Origin: VBAU01 sp036005185
GTDB lineage: Bacteria; Bacteroidota; Bacteroidia; Chitinophagales; Chitinophagaceae
DNA length: 64,000 bases
Assembly: GCA_036005185.1 (NCBI GenBank)
Contig: DASYQS010000052.1
Coordinates: forward strand, 1 to 64,000
Direction: 5' to 3'
Shown: piece after piece, positions 24,114 through 31,678 of the stretch
Position numbering within the stretch: position 1 is the stretch's first letter
How the letters are laid out: every line of letters begins with the position of its first letter
Program-made: the position numbers and the translations under genes
Notes under the pieces: model-generated
The model's database searches: none
Told to the model about the DNA's origin: nothing
The model's input: only the letters and a program-made list of their open reading frames with translations

Positions 24114-26234
24114 ATGCAGAGTTTTCGCACTGAGTTAGAGAATCCGATTGTTGAAAGAGATATTCTTGAACTGGAACGCAAGATCCACGAGTTCAGGGAA
24201 GGAAAAATTCCAGATGAAAAATTTCGAAGCCTGCGCTTAGCCAGGGGTGTGTATGGACAGAGGCAGCCTGGTGTACAAATGGTGCGCATTAAATTACCGT
24301 ACGGTAAAATGACACTTGCACAATGGAAACGAATTGCAGATGTATCCGATGAATTTGCGACAAGCAATCTTCACCTAACAACAAGGCAGGATATACAAAT
24401 ACATTTTGTGAGCCTTGACCGCACACCTGAGCTTTGGTCGCTGCTTGAGCAGGATAATGTCACTATTCGTGAGGCGTGTGGTAATACAGTAAGAAATGTA
24501 ACGGCTTCTGATCAGGCAGGCATCGATCCTGATGAGCCCTTTGATGTTACCCCATATGCGCATGGTGTTTTTGAATTTTTCTTAAGAAAGCCTGTATGCC
24601 AGGAAATGGGCAGAAAATTTAAGATCGCTTTTTCAAGCAGTGAAAAAGATACAGCTCTTACATTTATGCATGATCTGGGGGCTATTCCTCGAATTCGTGA
24701 AATAGACGGAGAAAAAAAGAGGGGATTTAAGGTAATGGTTGGTGGCGGTTTGGGAGCACAACCTTTTTTGGCAATTACAACGCATGAATTTCTTGAAGAA
24801 GAATTGCTGATACCATATATAGAAAGTGTGCTTCGTGTTTTTGATCGTCATGGAGAACGTGCTAGCCGTCATAAAGCCCGTATCAAATTCCTGATCCAGA
24901 AAATTGGTATCGATGCATTCAATGAATTGGTAAAAGCAGAGCAAAAAGCGTTGACCTATCAGTGGTATAAAATAGAGACTGATCGGTTTGAAAATTCTAC
25001 TTTGCCTTCCTATGCACTTTCAACTGTATCACAGGAAATAAAGAATCCATTGAATTTTGAAATCTGGAAGAAAACAAATGTATACCCGCAAAAACAGGAT
25101 GGATTTGTAGCTGTTTATGTGAGAGTGCTTAATGGTAATATTAGTTCAGAAAGCAGTCGCAGGTTGATTGAAAAACTTAAACCAGTTATAGCAGATGATG
25201 TACGTGTAACCGTTAATCAAGGCTTGCAATTTCGCTTTGTAAAGCCAGAACACCTTGAATACATTTACAGTGTTTTGGAGCAGGAGAATCTCGCATCAGC
25301 AGGATTTGGCAGTGTAGCTGATATCACAGCTTGCCCAGGAACTGATACCTGCAATCTTGGAATCTCAAATAGTACTGGCATTAGTAAAGTTTTATCAGAA
25401 GTAATAGAGGAAGAATATCCTGAATTTTTATACAACAAAGACATTGCTATTAAAATAAGTGGCTGCATGAATTCTTGTGGTCAGCATGGTATGGCCTCCA
25501 TTGGTTTTCATGGAAGCTCACTTAAAGCAAAAGGTCAGGTGTTGCCTGCATTACAAGTATTGATTGGCGGAGGCGTAATGGGAAGCGGAGATGGAAGTAT
25601 TGCAGATAAAGTGCTCAAAGTTCCGAGCAAGCGAGGTCCCGACGTATTACGTTCTTTACTGGATGATTATAAAACAAATCGCCAAAATGGTGAAACTTAC
25701 TTGCAATACACAAAGCGTTTAGGAGAAAAATATTTTTATGAATTGCTGAAACCGCTCGCTTCCTTGGAAACACTTCTTGCTGAAGATTATATTGATTGGG
25801 GAGAAAAAGAAAAATATGCTACTGCTATAGGTGTAGGCGAATGTGCAGGCGTAATGATTGATCTTGTGGCGACGCTTATTTTAGAAGCAGAAGAAAAATT
25901 AGAGTGGAGCCAGGAATGTCTTGATAAAAACGCTTTTGCTGATGGTATCTATAATGCATATTCCGCGTTTGTGAATTCAGCGAAGGCATTATTGCTACAA
26001 CAAGGAGTGCAATGCAATACTCAAGCTGGTATCCTTAAAGACTTTGATGCCCATTTCACTCAAAAAGGGTTATATACAGAATCAAATAGCTTTCGTGATA
26101 CGGTTTTACAGATGAATGAAGCAGAGCCTTCTGAAGCTTTTGCAAATAATTATTTGCAAAAGGCAAAAGACTTTGTAGCATTTGCAAAACTTTATCGCGA
26201 GCAGGCTGTATTGATTGAAAAAGAGGCAGTATAA
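24114..26234 (+). CDS. Siroheme nitrite/sulfite reductase with C-terminal HEPN-like domain
   Basis: Six-electron reduction of sulfite to sulfide, judged by the surrounding cys genes; the fold also covers nitrite reductases. The two ferredoxin-like half domains and two 4Fe-4S/siroheme halves span residues 1 to about 565. TRQDIQIHFV and RNVTASDQAG are siroheme contact motifs, and the cluster ligands are Cys407, Cys413, Cys451 and Cys455 (ACPGTDTCNLG, SGCMNSCGQHG). Residues about 568-700 form an extra helical domain with the HEPN pattern (LEAEEKLEWSQECL, ADGIYNAYSAFVNSAKALLL, ILKDFDAHF). The RX4-6H ribonuclease motif of toxic HEPN proteins is not visible, so it is probably a binding or dimerisation module. 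The gene lies back-to-back with the siroheme-TSUP gene and carries its own operator. Confidence 0.93.
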   Translation: MQSFRTELENPIVERDILELERKIHEFREGKIPDEKFRSLRLARGVYGQRQPGVQMVRIKLPYGKMTLAQWKRIADVSDEFATSNLHLTTRQDIQIHFVSLDRTPELWSLLEQDNVTIREACGNTVRNVTASDQAGIDPDEPFDVTPYAHGVFEFFLRKPVCQEMGRKFKIAFSSSEKDTALTFMHDLGAIPRIREIDGEKKRGFKVMVGGGLGAQPFLAITTHEFLEEELLIPYIESVLRVFDRHGERASRHKARIKFLIQKIGIDAFNELVKAEQKALTYQWYKIETDRFENSTLPSYALSTVSQEIKNPLNFEIWKKTNVYPQKQDGFVAVYVRVLNGNISSESSRRLIEKLKPVIADDVRVTVNQGLQFRFVKPEHLEYIYSVLEQENLASAGFGSVADITACPGTDTCNLGISNSTGISKVLSEVIEEEYPEFLYNKDIAIKISGCMNSCGQHGMASIGFHGSSLKAKGQVLPALQVLIGGGVMGSGDGSIADKVLKVPSKRGPDVLRSLLDDYKTNRQNGETYLQYTKRLGEKYFYELLKPLASLETLLAEDYIDWGEKEKYATAIGVGECAGVMIDLVATLILEAEEKLEWSQECLDKNAFADGIYNAYSAFVNSAKALLLQQGVQCNTQAGILKDFDAHFTQKGLYTESNSFRDTVLQMNEAEPSEAFANNYLQKAKDFVAFAKLYREQAVLIEKEAV

Positions 26235-26255
26235 ATTCTGATACATTAATGAAGC

Positions 26256-27125
26256 CTATTTCGCGGCAGCTAATTCATTAAAAACACTGCCCTCTTCTCC
26301 GCTTTTAAACCAATTGAATTGTTGATATAGGTTCACTACTTTTCCTATAATTATTAATGAAGGAGAGCTAAAATTTTTTCCTGAAAAATCTCTTACACAA
26401 TTTTTTAATGTACTGATATGTACTTTCTGATGGATAGTTGTTGCTTGTTCTATAACAGCGATGGGTGTATTTGGCTTGCGTGTGTAACGTAATAACAACT
26501 CATCAAGGTCATTAATGTGTTTTGCCGCCATATAAAATACCAATGTATCGGAAGAGTTTGCAAGTCGTTTCCATATCTCTGGTGTATATTGGCTGCATTG
26601 ATTAAGAGTAAGCACTTGAACGCCACGTGAAAATCCCCTGGCTGTTAACGGAATGCCAGCATAAGCGGATGCGCCCGATGATGCAGTAATTCCCGGTATG
26701 ATCTCAAATTCAATTTCATTTACCGTTAAGCATCTTAATTCATCAAGCACATTGCTGAAGAATGCAACATCACCGCCTTTCAGTCGCAATACCCTTTTGC
26801 CAGCTAATGCATGCCGAACTATTAATTGATTAATCTCTTCCTGAGAAACAGAACCATCATGATAACCTTGCTTACCTGTGAAAATTATCTCGGCATCTTT
26901 TTTTGCATTCTCGTCAATGATAGTAGGGTTTACCAATCGATCAGTAATTATAACATCCGCTTCTTTTAGTTTCTTTTGCAATTTTACAGTGATGAGATCG
27001 GCATCGCCAGGACCGGCACCCGCGATAATAACTTTTCCGGGCTTCCAGGCCTCACCTCTTAGTCTCCTCTCCTTTGGAGAGGAGAGGCCAGGTTTCATAT
27101 CACTATTCAACTTTTTTGCTGACAT
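26256..27125 (-). CDS. cobA: Uroporphyrinogen-III C-methyltransferase (SUMT)
   Basis: Methylates uroporphyrinogen III twice to precorrin-2, the substrate of the siroheme synthase encoded at 22315-23859. The SUMT motifs are clear: GKVIIAGAGPGDADLITVK (residues about 30-48), DRLV, GKQGYHDGSVSQEEIN, RVLRLKGGDVAFF, EIIPGITASSGASAYAGIPLTARG and VFYMAAK. It is the last gene of the cys operon, converging on the sulfite reductase. The 289-residue protein has a 30-residue leader before the domain. Residues 14-21 are coded by a perfect palindrome of intergenic type (27064-27084), so the N-terminal extension is probably repeat-derived. A start at the ATG of residue 10 would not avoid it. Confidence 0.94.
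   Translation of the reverse strand: MSAKKLNSDMKPGLSSPKERRLRGEAWKPGKVIIAGAGPGDADLITVKLQKKLKEADVIITDRLVNPTIIDENAKKDAEIIFTGKQGYHDGSVSQEEINQLIVRHALAGKRVLRLKGGDVAFFSNVLDELRCLTVNEIEFEIIPGITASSGASAYAGIPLTARGFSRGVQVLTLNQCSQYTPEIWKRLANSSDTLVFYMAAKHINDLDELLLRYTRKPNTPIAVIEQATTIHQKVHISTLKNCVRDFSGKNFSSPSLIIIGKVVNLYQQFNWFKSGEEGSVFNELAAAK
27064..27084. repeat. Perfect palindrome CTCCTCTCC-TTT-GGAGAGGAG in the SUMT N-terminus
   Basis: A 9-bp stem with a TTT loop, of the small GC-rich type found between genes at 761 and 13903. Here it is read in frame within the SUMT gene. Confidence 0.7.
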
Positions 27126-27166
27126 ATCATTTTAAGTTCTTAATTCAAAGGCACATATAGGATACA

Positions 27167-28408
27167 TTACTGAATCATACAAGCACCAACCGTTACATTA
27201 CTGGTTTCATCGATCAAAATAGCTCCGCCATTTGCCCGCAGATCTGAATATGAATCATAAGGAACTTCTGAGGCTGTTTTGATAGTCGCTTTTACAATAT
27301 CATTTAACCCAACAGTAGCCGGGTTATATTCTCTTTCCAATGTATTTACATTCAATTTGTATTCGATTTCCCGAACAACACTTCTTACCAACCGGCTATT
27401 TAATTGCAAATAGTATTTATTGCCAGTTATTAATGGCTTGTTATCCATCCAGCATAGCAATACCTCAAGCTCATTATTCACTTTAGGGTATTTTTCACTT
27501 TTTACGATTACATCGCCCCGGCTAATATCGATATCATCCTCTAATTGAATCACTATACTTTGCGGAGCAAATGCTTCTTCTATCTCTACTCCACCTATTT
27601 CAATAGATTTAATCTTACTTGTTAAACCAGAGGGAAGAACACTCACTTTATCACCCTTTCTATAGATACCGCTAATGACTTTCCCTGCATAGCCCCGATA
27701 ATCATGCAAATCATCTGTTTGTGGCCGAATAACATATTGCACCGGAAATCTTGCATCAGTAAGATTTATATCGTGCTGTATTTCTACATTCTCCAAAAAA
27801 TGCAGCAAAGATTCCCCTTCATACCAACTCATCTTGTCTGATTTTTCAACGATATTATCCCCAAGTAAGGCACTTACAGGTATATAATGCACATCATGTA
27901 ATTTCAATGATTTCACCACTTCAGCGTAATCAATCACTATATTATTGAACACATCTTGCGAATATTCAACAAGATCCATTTTATTAATGGCAATCACTAC
28001 ATGAGGAATATTAAGCAGCGAAGCAATAATAGAATGTCTGCGCGTTTGTTCCACCACCCCTTGCCTTGCGTCAATTAAAATAATGATCAGGTTTGCATTT
28101 GATGCCCCAGTGATCATGTTGCGAGTGTATTGCACATGTCCCGGCGCATCAGCAATAATGAATTTACGTTTCGGAGTAGAAAAATAACGATACGCTACGT
28201 CAATTGTAATCCCTTGTTCCCTTTCGGCGCGCAGGCCGTCAGTCAAATATGCCAGGTCAATTTCGCCAGACTCTTTATTCTTACTTTGTTTTTCAAGCTG
28301 CTCCAATTGGTCAATCAAAATATTCTTACTGTCGTACAGCAAGCGGCCAATCAAAGTGCTTTTTCCATCATCCACACTTCCAGCAGTAATAAATCTTAGA
28401 ATATCCAT
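27167..28408 (-). CDS. cysN: Sulfate adenylyltransferase subunit 1 (GTPase)
   Basis: GTPase subunit that drives formation of APS from sulfate and ATP together with CysD. The EF-Tu-like G domain has P-loop GSVDDGKST, EREQGITIDVAYRYF, switch II DAPGHVQYTRNM and NKMD. Two beta-barrel domains follow, to residue 413. I start at MDILRFITAGSVDDGK (28408), since the longer frame to 28432 is translated from repeat-like AAGTAAAAAGT DNA. There is no fused APS kinase (CysC) at the C-terminus, in line with the APS-type reductase two genes upstream. It follows cysD by 27 bases. Confidence 0.96.
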   Translation of the reverse strand: MDILRFITAGSVDDGKSTLIGRLLYDSKNILIDQLEQLEKQSKNKESGEIDLAYLTDGLRAEREQGITIDVAYRYFSTPKRKFIIADAPGHVQYTRNMITGASNANLIIILIDARQGVVEQTRRHSIIASLLNIPHVVIAINKMDLVEYSQDVFNNIVIDYAEVVKSLKLHDVHYIPVSALLGDNIVEKSDKMSWYEGESLLHFLENVEIQHDINLTDARFPVQYVIRPQTDDLHDYRGYAGKVISGIYRKGDKVSVLPSGLTSKIKSIEIGGVEIEEAFAPQSIVIQLEDDIDISRGDVIVKSEKYPKVNNELEVLLCWMDNKPLITGNKYYLQLNSRLVRSVVREIEYKLNVNTLEREYNPATVGLNDIVKATIKTASEVPYDSYSDLRANGGAILIDETSNVTVGACMIQ

Positions 28409-28435
28409 AGCAAGTAAAAAGTAAAAAATCAAAAG

Positions 28436-29344
28436 TTAAAAATATCCATTCTTCTTTCTGTCTTCCATCGCCGCTTCGGTTACTTTATCGTCAATTCTTG
28501 TTTCACCTCTTTCACTGATCCTCGTTAAAATAATTTCATTGATCACTTCATCTAGAGTTAGGGCGTTTGATTCGACCGCAGCGGTACAGGTCATATCACC
28601 TACAGTACGGTAACGAACTTTCTTTTTTACAATCACATCAATATCATCGATCCGGATAAATGGCGATACTGCCACCAACTGCCCTTCATGCTCGATCACT
28701 TCACGTTCATGAGCAAAATAGATAGAAGGTAAGGCAATATTTTCCTTTCGTACATAATTCCAAATATCTAATTCAGTCCAGTTGCTGATCGGAAAAGCAC
28801 GGACGTTTTCACCCTTATGAATACGCCCATTGTAAATATTCCACAACTCAGGCCTTTGAAGTTTAGGGTTCCATTGACCAAATTCATCCCGCACAGAAAA
28901 AATTCTTTCCTTGGCTCTCGCTTTTTCTTCGTCTCTCCGCCCACCTCCAATGCAGGCATCGCATTTAAGCTCTTCAATGGCATCCAATAAAGTGTAAGTC
29001 TGTAACCAGTTGCGACTTGCAAATTTCCCTTTTGGCTCCGTGAGATTTTTTTCTCGGATGGTGTCTTCAACCTTGCGTACAAGTAAAGTTGCGCCTACCT
29101 CTTGCACTAGCCAATCACGAAATTCTAACGCTTCCGGAAAATTATGTCCCGTGTCAATGTGAACAAGGGGAAAAGGAATTTTGCCAGGTGCAAATGCTTT
29201 TTTGGCCAAGTGTACAAGTGTAATAGAATCTTTACCTCCGCTGAACAAAAGCACAGGCCGCTCAAATTGTGCAGCGATTTCACGAAAAATATGAATGCTT
29301 TCGGTTTCAAGTTGTTCAAGATAGTCCAGTCGGTATTCACTCAT
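28436..29344 (-). CDS. cysD: Sulfate adenylyltransferase subunit 2
   Basis: Catalytic ATP-sulfurylase subunit making APS and pyrophosphate. The PP-loop is VLLFSGGKDSITLVHLA (residues about 30-46). Other family motifs are HIDTGHNFPEALEFRD, CIGGGRRDEEKARAKERIFSVRD, RAFPISNWTELDIW and VRYRTVGDMTCTAAV. Length of 302 residues is standard. The C-terminal KKNGYF and stop overlap an A-rich word repeat (28410-28437). It lies 35 bases downstream of cysH and 27 before cysN. Confidence 0.97.
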   Translation of the reverse strand: MSEYRLDYLEQLETESIHIFREIAAQFERPVLLFSGGKDSITLVHLAKKAFAPGKIPFPLVHIDTGHNFPEALEFRDWLVQEVGATLLVRKVEDTIREKNLTEPKGKFASRNWLQTYTLLDAIEELKCDACIGGGRRDEEKARAKERIFSVRDEFGQWNPKLQRPELWNIYNGRIHKGENVRAFPISNWTELDIWNYVRKENIALPSIYFAHEREVIEHEGQLVAVSPFIRIDDIDVIVKKKVRYRTVGDMTCTAAVESNALTLDEVINEIILTRISERGETRIDDKVTEAAMEDRKKNGYF

Positions 29345-29379
29345 AATTACTAGTTCACTTCAATGATAAAGTCAAAAAA

Positions 29380-30093
29380 TTATTTTACTGTCTCAGGCGC
29401 CTGTACATGTAAGCCACATTCCTTTTGCGATGTCTCCCACCACCATCTGCCAGCCCTTGGATCTTCGCTCGGTTCAATAGCTCTTGTACAAGGTGCACAA
29501 CCAATGCTGATGAATCCTTTATCATGCAAAGGATTGTAGGGTACATAAAATTCTTTTATATAATCCAGCACTTCAGCATAAGTCCAATTTATTAAGGGAT
29601 TGAATTTATAGAGTTGTTTATCTTCCAGCCACTCTATCATTGCCATATCCTTTCTATTATCTGTTTGTTCAGCACGAAGACCAGTGATCCAAACTTCAGC
29701 GCCTTGTAAAGCACGGTTCAATGATTTGACTTTGCGAATGTGGCAGCACTCCTTCCTATTTTCTACTGATTCGTAAAAACTGTTAACACCTTTTTTGGCA
29801 ACAAACTCTTCAACATCCTTAGTATCGGGGAAAAAAATTTCGATCGGTTTTTTATAACGTGCCATTGTTTTCTCTAATAGCTCGTACGTTTCATTAAATA
29901 GCCTGCCTGTATCAAGCGTGAATATTTTTATTGGTAAATCGTTTTTGAAAATAGCGTCTGTGATCACCTGATCTTCCTGCCCTAATGAAGACGAAAAAAC
30001 AGCCTTGCCCGGAAATAAATTGTTTATTATCTCCAACCCTTCACCTAATGAAGCGGCTTCAATTTTTTCTATCTCATTTTTGGTTAGTCGCAT
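29380..30093 (-). CDS. cysH: Adenylyl-sulfate (APS) reductase, 4Fe-4S type
   Basis: Reduces activated sulfate to sulfite with thioredoxin or glutathione. Phosphate contacts SSSLGQEDQV and TLDTGRLFNET are present. The 4Fe-4S ligands that mark APS-using enzymes are all there: Cys116-Cys117 (RKECCHIRKV) and Cys199, Cys202 (IGCAPCTRAI). The catalytic Cys226 is in the C-terminal KECGLH motif. PAPS-only reductases lack the four cluster cysteines, so I call this APS reductase; this agrees with the absence of cysC. Length of 237 residues is normal. It follows the peroxiredoxin gene by 10 bases, as second gene of the operon. Confidence 0.96.
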   Translation of the reverse strand: MRLTKNEIEKIEAASLGEGLEIINNLFPGKAVFSSSLGQEDQVITDAIFKNDLPIKIFTLDTGRLFNETYELLEKTMARYKKPIEIFFPDTKDVEEFVAKKGVNSFYESVENRKECCHIRKVKSLNRALQGAEVWITGLRAEQTDNRKDMAMIEWLEDKQLYKFNPLINWTYAEVLDYIKEFYVPYNPLHDKGFISIGCAPCTRAIEPSEDPRAGRWWWETSQKECGLHVQAPETVK

Positions 30094-30103
30094 TCCTACT
30101 CGT

Positions 30104-30739
30104 TTATAGATTGGGTTGCGGAGTATAGCGGAGATATGGTTTTACTACCTTAACTCCCTTAGGAAATTTTTTTATCGCATCTTCTGTCGAAACTGCAGGC
30201 ACAACAATAACGTCTTCGCCATGTTTCCAATCGGCAGGAGTTGCCACACTATGATTGGCTGTAAGCTGCAATGAATCAACTACTCTTAATACTTCATAAA
30301 AGTTTCTTCCCGTAGATGCAGGATAGGTGATCATTAATTTTACTTTTTTATCAGGACCAATTACAAACAAAGAACGCACCGTAAAAGTCTCTGAAGCATT
30401 AGGATGGATCATATCATAGAGGCCGGCAACTGTTCTGTCATTGTCTGCAATAAGAGGGAAATTTATCTCAACGTTTTGTGTTTCATTAATATCATTTACC
30501 CACCCTTGGTGACGATCAAGTAGGTCAACACTTACGGCAAGTACCTTTACATTACGCTTTGCAAATTCTTCCTTTAACAAAGCCGTCTTACCAAGTTCGG
30601 TAGTGCATACGGGTGTAAAATCAGCGGGATGTGAAAATAAAATGCCCCAGCCATTGCCTAAGTACTCGTAAAAATCGATCTCACCTGCTGTAGTTTGTGC
30701 TTTAAAATTGGGTGCTACATCCCCTAAACGCAATGCCAT
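30104..30739 (-). CDS. Peroxiredoxin, 1-Cys (Prx6) type
   Basis: Reduces hydrogen peroxide or organic peroxides in the cytoplasm. The peroxidatic Cys45 is in FSHPADFTPVCTTELG, and VLAVSVDLLDRHQGWVNDI and FPLIADNDRTVAGLYDMI match the Prx6 group, as does the long C-terminal arm (211 residues). No resolving Cys is seen. Being the first gene of the cys operon, behind the sulfur operator at 30792, suggests it protects the iron-sulfur enzymes or responds to cysteine starvation. That link is inferred. Confidence 0.94.
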   Translation of the reverse strand: MALRLGDVAPNFKAQTTAGEIDFYEYLGNGWGILFSHPADFTPVCTTELGKTALLKEEFAKRNVKVLAVSVDLLDRHQGWVNDINETQNVEINFPLIADNDRTVAGLYDMIHPNASETFTVRSLFVIGPDKKVKLMITYPASTGRNFYEVLRVVDSLQLTANHSVATPADWKHGEDVIVVPAVSTEDAIKKFPKGVKVVKPYLRYTPQPNL

Positions 30740-30791
30740 ACTTTTTGATTTTTTGAAGTTAAAATGAAATTCGAAATTAAGCTAAAAACAA

Positions 30792-30814
30792 TACCCTACC
30801 AAACCGGTGGACTT
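30792..30814. promoter_or_regulatory. Sulfur operator, site 4, upstream of the cys operon
   Basis: TACCCTACCAA followed by ACCGGTGGACTT matches the perfect site at 14 of 23 positions. Read on the minus strand it is AGTCCACC...GGTAGGGTA, nearly the outer parts of site 3. It lies 53 bases upstream of the peroxiredoxin ATG and just behind the Rrf2 gene. Confidence 0.6.
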
Positions 30815-30855
30815 CATTATGATTTCTTTTTAAAACGGCTGTTAGTTATTGTCCG

Positions 30856-31266
30856 CTAGTGGTTCGTCAGATCTTGTAACGTTCGGTGCTCGAGGATGTT
30901 TAAAGTAGCGTCCCTAACGGCTATCATTGTGTCATGCAGGGCACAATACTGCTCGTTGCAATTTTTGCAACGCTCGTAAAAATAAAGACTTACACAAGGT
31001 AGCATGGCAATAGGTCCATCCACAACGCGGATAATATTTGCCATATGTGTTTTTGAGGGGTGATTTTTGAGATAATAACCGCCACCCTTGCCCTTTTTAC
31101 TCTCGAGTACGCCAGCTTTCTTTAATTCCAAAAGGATATTTTCAAGAAATTTTAGCGGTATTTTTTTCTTCTTTGATATATCAGAGATAAGCACGGGACC
31201 CTGGTCATATTTTTCGACCAAATGAGTTAGGGCCCTGAAAGCATATTGCGCTTTTTTTGATAGCAT
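30856..31266 (-). CDS. Rrf2-family transcriptional regulator, probable sulfur regulator
   Basis: Winged-helix DNA-binding protein of 136 residues. The N-terminal MLSKKAQYAFRALTHLVEKY, DISKKKKIPLKFLENILLELKKAGVL recognition region and KGKGGGYYL wing are standard for Rrf2/CymR/IscR. The C-terminal part has Cys91, Cys100, Cys103, Cys108 and His111, a spacing that could hold an iron-sulfur cluster or act as a thiol sensor. It is the last gene of a minus-strand series with the OsmC-type and CDF genes, and the cys operon with its operator follows 116 bases later. I infer that it binds the 23-bp palindrome; CymR of Firmicutes, in the same family, controls cysteine metabolism. Confidence 0.9.
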   Translation of the reverse strand: MLSKKAQYAFRALTHLVEKYDQGPVLISDISKKKKIPLKFLENILLELKKAGVLESKKGKGGGYYLKNHPSKTHMANIIRVVDGPIAMLPCVSLYFYERCKNCNEQYCALHDTMIAVRDATLNILEHRTLQDLTNH

Positions 31267-31270
31267 ACCG

Positions 31271-31669
31271 TTATGTTATCTGCAATTTATAGTGTATTGG
31301 AGAATTCTTTTTCAGCATGGCAGATACTCCACAATATTTATCTAATGAGAGCTCAATGGCTTTTCGCACTTTTTCTTCATTAGCTTTATCGGTTTTCAAT
31401 TTATAGGTAATAAATATATCTTTAAAAACTCGTGGATGCTCTTCAGTTTGTTCGGATTCTGTTTCAATTTCAAAATCTGAAAAATGAACTCTCATTTTAG
31501 TAAGAATATCCACTATATCAATTCCGCTGCAAGCGGCAGCCGCCGATAATAATAGGGCCTTGGCTCCAAAACCATTTTCTTTTTTTCCATCAATCTTTAT
31601 TTCATTACTGCCATGAAAGCTTTTAAACTGCTGATCTTTTTGCCAGTAAGTAATTGTTTTCGTGCTCAT
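31271..31669 (-). CDS. OsmC family protein
   Basis: OsmC/Ohr-fold protein; members reduce organic hydroperoxides or act on thiols. The second Cys region is SAAAACSGIDIVDIL (Cys near residue 47), and the C-terminal part has KAIELSLDKYCGVSAML with the other conserved Cys, so both positions expected for a redox pair are present. It has 132 residues, normal for the YhfA-like branch. Four bases separate its stop from the Rrf2 start, so the two are co-transcribed. The exact substrate is not visible. Confidence 0.88.
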   Translation of the reverse strand: MSTKTITYWQKDQQFKSFHGSNEIKIDGKKENGFGAKALLLSAAAACSGIDIVDILTKMRVHFSDFEIETESEQTEEHPRVFKDIFITYKLKTDKANEEKVRKAIELSLDKYCGVSAMLKKNSPIHYKLQIT

Positions 31670-31678
31670 GAATCAAAA

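Noticed and set aside
24114..26234. Assimilatory nitrite reductase
   Set aside because: The fold allows it, but the neighbours are all sulfate-assimilation and siroheme genes, and no nitrate reductase or nitrate transporter is present.
28410..28437. Regulatory site between cysD and cysN
   Set aside because: The AAGTAAAAAGT words look like the other word repeats, with no dyad, and the genes are in one operon.
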